Shown here: positions 6,914 through 7,409 of the stretch, piece after piece
How the letters are laid out: each line of letters opens with the position of its first letter
Numbering within the stretch: the first letter of the stretch is position 1
From: an uncultured Spongiibacteraceae bacterium
GTDB taxonomy: Bacteria > Pseudomonadota > Gammaproteobacteria > Pseudomonadales > Dasaniaceae
DNA length: 7,409 nt
Assembly: GCA_937969395.1 (NCBI GenBank)
Contig: CALBVI010000032.1
Coordinates: 1 to 7,409, forward strand
Direction: 5' to 3'
Made by a program: the position numbers and the translations under genes
The notes under the pieces: generated by a model
The model's database searches: none
The model's input: the letters and a program-made list of their open reading frames with translations, nothing else
Told to the model about the DNA's origin: nothing

Positions 6914-6941
6914 ATTCTACATGATTAAAGGGCCTTGTCAA
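6914..6941 (-). promoter_or_regulatory. Sigma-70 promoter of the tRNA operon
   Basis: On the minus strand a perfect TTGACA (6941 to 6936) is followed by a 16-bp spacer and TAGAAT (6919 to 6914). GCGCCC follows the -10 directly, the GC-rich discriminator typical of stable-RNA promoters under stringent (ppGpp) control. Transcription should start near 6907, about 12 bases before the tRNA-Val 5' end. A/T tracts upstream (about 6943-6975) could act as an UP element. Growth-rate control is inferred from known stable-RNA promoters. Confidence 0.9.
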
Positions 6942-7233
6942 AGCTCTAAAACAAAAAAATACTTTTTTTTATAAAAAGCCACTAATCGATTGTTTTACAT
7001 ACAAAAAAGTAGTTTTTGCGGCTATTTTTCATACTTTAAAAGCAACATTCTTAAGACCTAGCTAGAGACAAAAAATAGTAGAGATATTTCAAACACCACC
7101 AACTATTACAACTGTACACAGTTGATCTAGATGATTATTATAGCCCGCGCTTAACTTACCCATGATTTGTTATATCTGATAGTTAAAGCCCTTGCCAAAC
7201 ACTCAACCCAATGATTTATCAAGGCACCCTAAA
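6942..7233. other. Divergent intergenic region between tRNA operon and queD
   Basis: I see no gene here. It is AT-rich, with A and T homopolymer runs at 6953-6959 and 6963-6970, a palindrome at 7109-7124 and weak promoter-like boxes before queD. No preQ1 riboswitch was recognised. An eight-codon frame at 7211-7237 ends in a TGA that overlaps the queD ATG, but it has no ribosome binding site. Confidence 0.6.
7109..7124. promoter_or_regulatory. Palindrome CAACTG-TACA-CAGTTG upstream of queD
   Basis: This is a perfect 6-bp inverted repeat around TACA. It overlaps TGTACA (7113-7118), which lies 17 bp before TATTAT (7136-7141), a weak candidate -35/-10 pair for queD. The arrangement would suit a repressor operator, but the regulator is unknown, and the dyad is too short and mis-spaced to be a LexA box. 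Confidence 0.3.
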
Positions 7234-7409
7234 ATGACAATGGAAATCTATAAAGAATTCACGTTTGAAGCGGCACATCAGCTACCTAACGTCCCAGAAG
7301 GGCATAAATGCGCCAGACTACACGGCCATTCTTTTTATGTTCGCATTTATGTTTCTGGCACTGTCGACTCTAACACTGGCTGGGTAATGGACTTCGGTGA
7401 ACTAAAACA
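7234..7409 (+). CDS. queD: 6-carboxy-5,6,7,8-tetrahydropterin synthase QueD, C-terminus cut by window edge
   Basis: The 58 complete codons begin [18 protein letters not shown] and continue [15 protein letters not shown] to [10 protein letters not shown], a close match to the N-terminus of E. coli QueD (about 120 residues). The zinc ligands of the family are present (His15, His30 and His32, the last two in LHGHS), as is catalytic Cys26 in HKCARL. The known reaction converts 7,8-dihydroneopterin triphosphate to 6-carboxytetrahydropterin, the second step toward preQ0 and queuosine in tRNA, in the cytoplasm. The ATG at 7234 is preferred over 7240 because AAGG (7221-7224) sits 9 bases before it. 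The gene diverges from the tRNA operon and is not functionally tied to the adhesin. The C-terminal half is outside the window. Confidence 0.95.
   Translation, partial: MTMEIYKEFTFEAAHQLPNVPEGHKCARLHGHSFYVRIYVSGTVDSNTGWVMDFGELK

Noticed and set aside
6974..7027. Terminator formed by AGCC...GGCT with a following T-run
   Set aside because: The pairing arms are short and separated by about 40 bases with a 6-base bulge, and no upstream plus-strand gene would need it.
7109..7124. LexA box upstream of queD
   Set aside because: The dyad is CTG-N4-CAG rather than CTG-N10-CAG, so it does not fit the gammaproteobacterial LexA consensus.

Overview
This window looks like a chromosomal piece of a gammaproteobacterium of moderate GC content. 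The two tRNA genes closely match the enterobacterial and pseudomonad forms, and the QueD N-terminus reads like the E. coli protein. I cannot name the genus. A marine or free-living host is only a guess.

Positions 1-6281 (minus strand) are one uninterrupted open reading frame. It starts at an ATG at 6281 and runs off the left edge without a stop, giving 2093 complete codons with the C-terminus missing. It encodes a giant, cysteine-free, acidic, Ala/Ser/Asp/Thr/Gly-rich exported adhesin. In order it has a Sec signal peptide (about 1-35), a two-partner-secretion (TPS) / filamentous-haemagglutinin N-terminal domain with an FANPYG motif (an FxxPxG signature), a transition ending at an IDPP motif near residue 357, and then a very long beta-solenoid built of roughly 53-residue units. 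In the distal third the units alternate between two types, A and B, giving a superperiod of about 107 residues (about 321 bp). At least six units carry insertions of about 30-70 residues rich in predicted helix, and two of these insertions are clearly related to each other. All short plus-strand open frames across this region are antisense shadows of the gene.

Positions 6282-6641 hold the adhesin leader. It has no gene I can support. It contains a cluster of three GATC sites, two TGATCA palindromes one helical turn apart, three AACACC repeats, a symmetric hairpin of terminator type, and a TATAAT placed unusually close to the start codon.

Positions 6642-6941 are a complete minus-strand tRNA operon: a strong promoter with a GC-rich discriminator, tRNA-Val(UAC), tRNA-Asp(GUC), and a strong intrinsic terminator. 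The terminator separates the operon from the adhesin.

Positions 6942-7233 are the divergent intergenic region, with A/T tracts, a palindrome overlapping a possible promoter, and the queD ribosome binding site. Positions 7234-7409 are the start of queD (plus strand, cut by the right edge), an enzyme of queuosine and 7-deazaguanine synthesis. The adhesin, tRNA operon and queD look like independent transcription units. No TPS transporter (TpsB) gene is in the window, so the adhesin's partner must lie elsewhere, possibly beyond the left edge.
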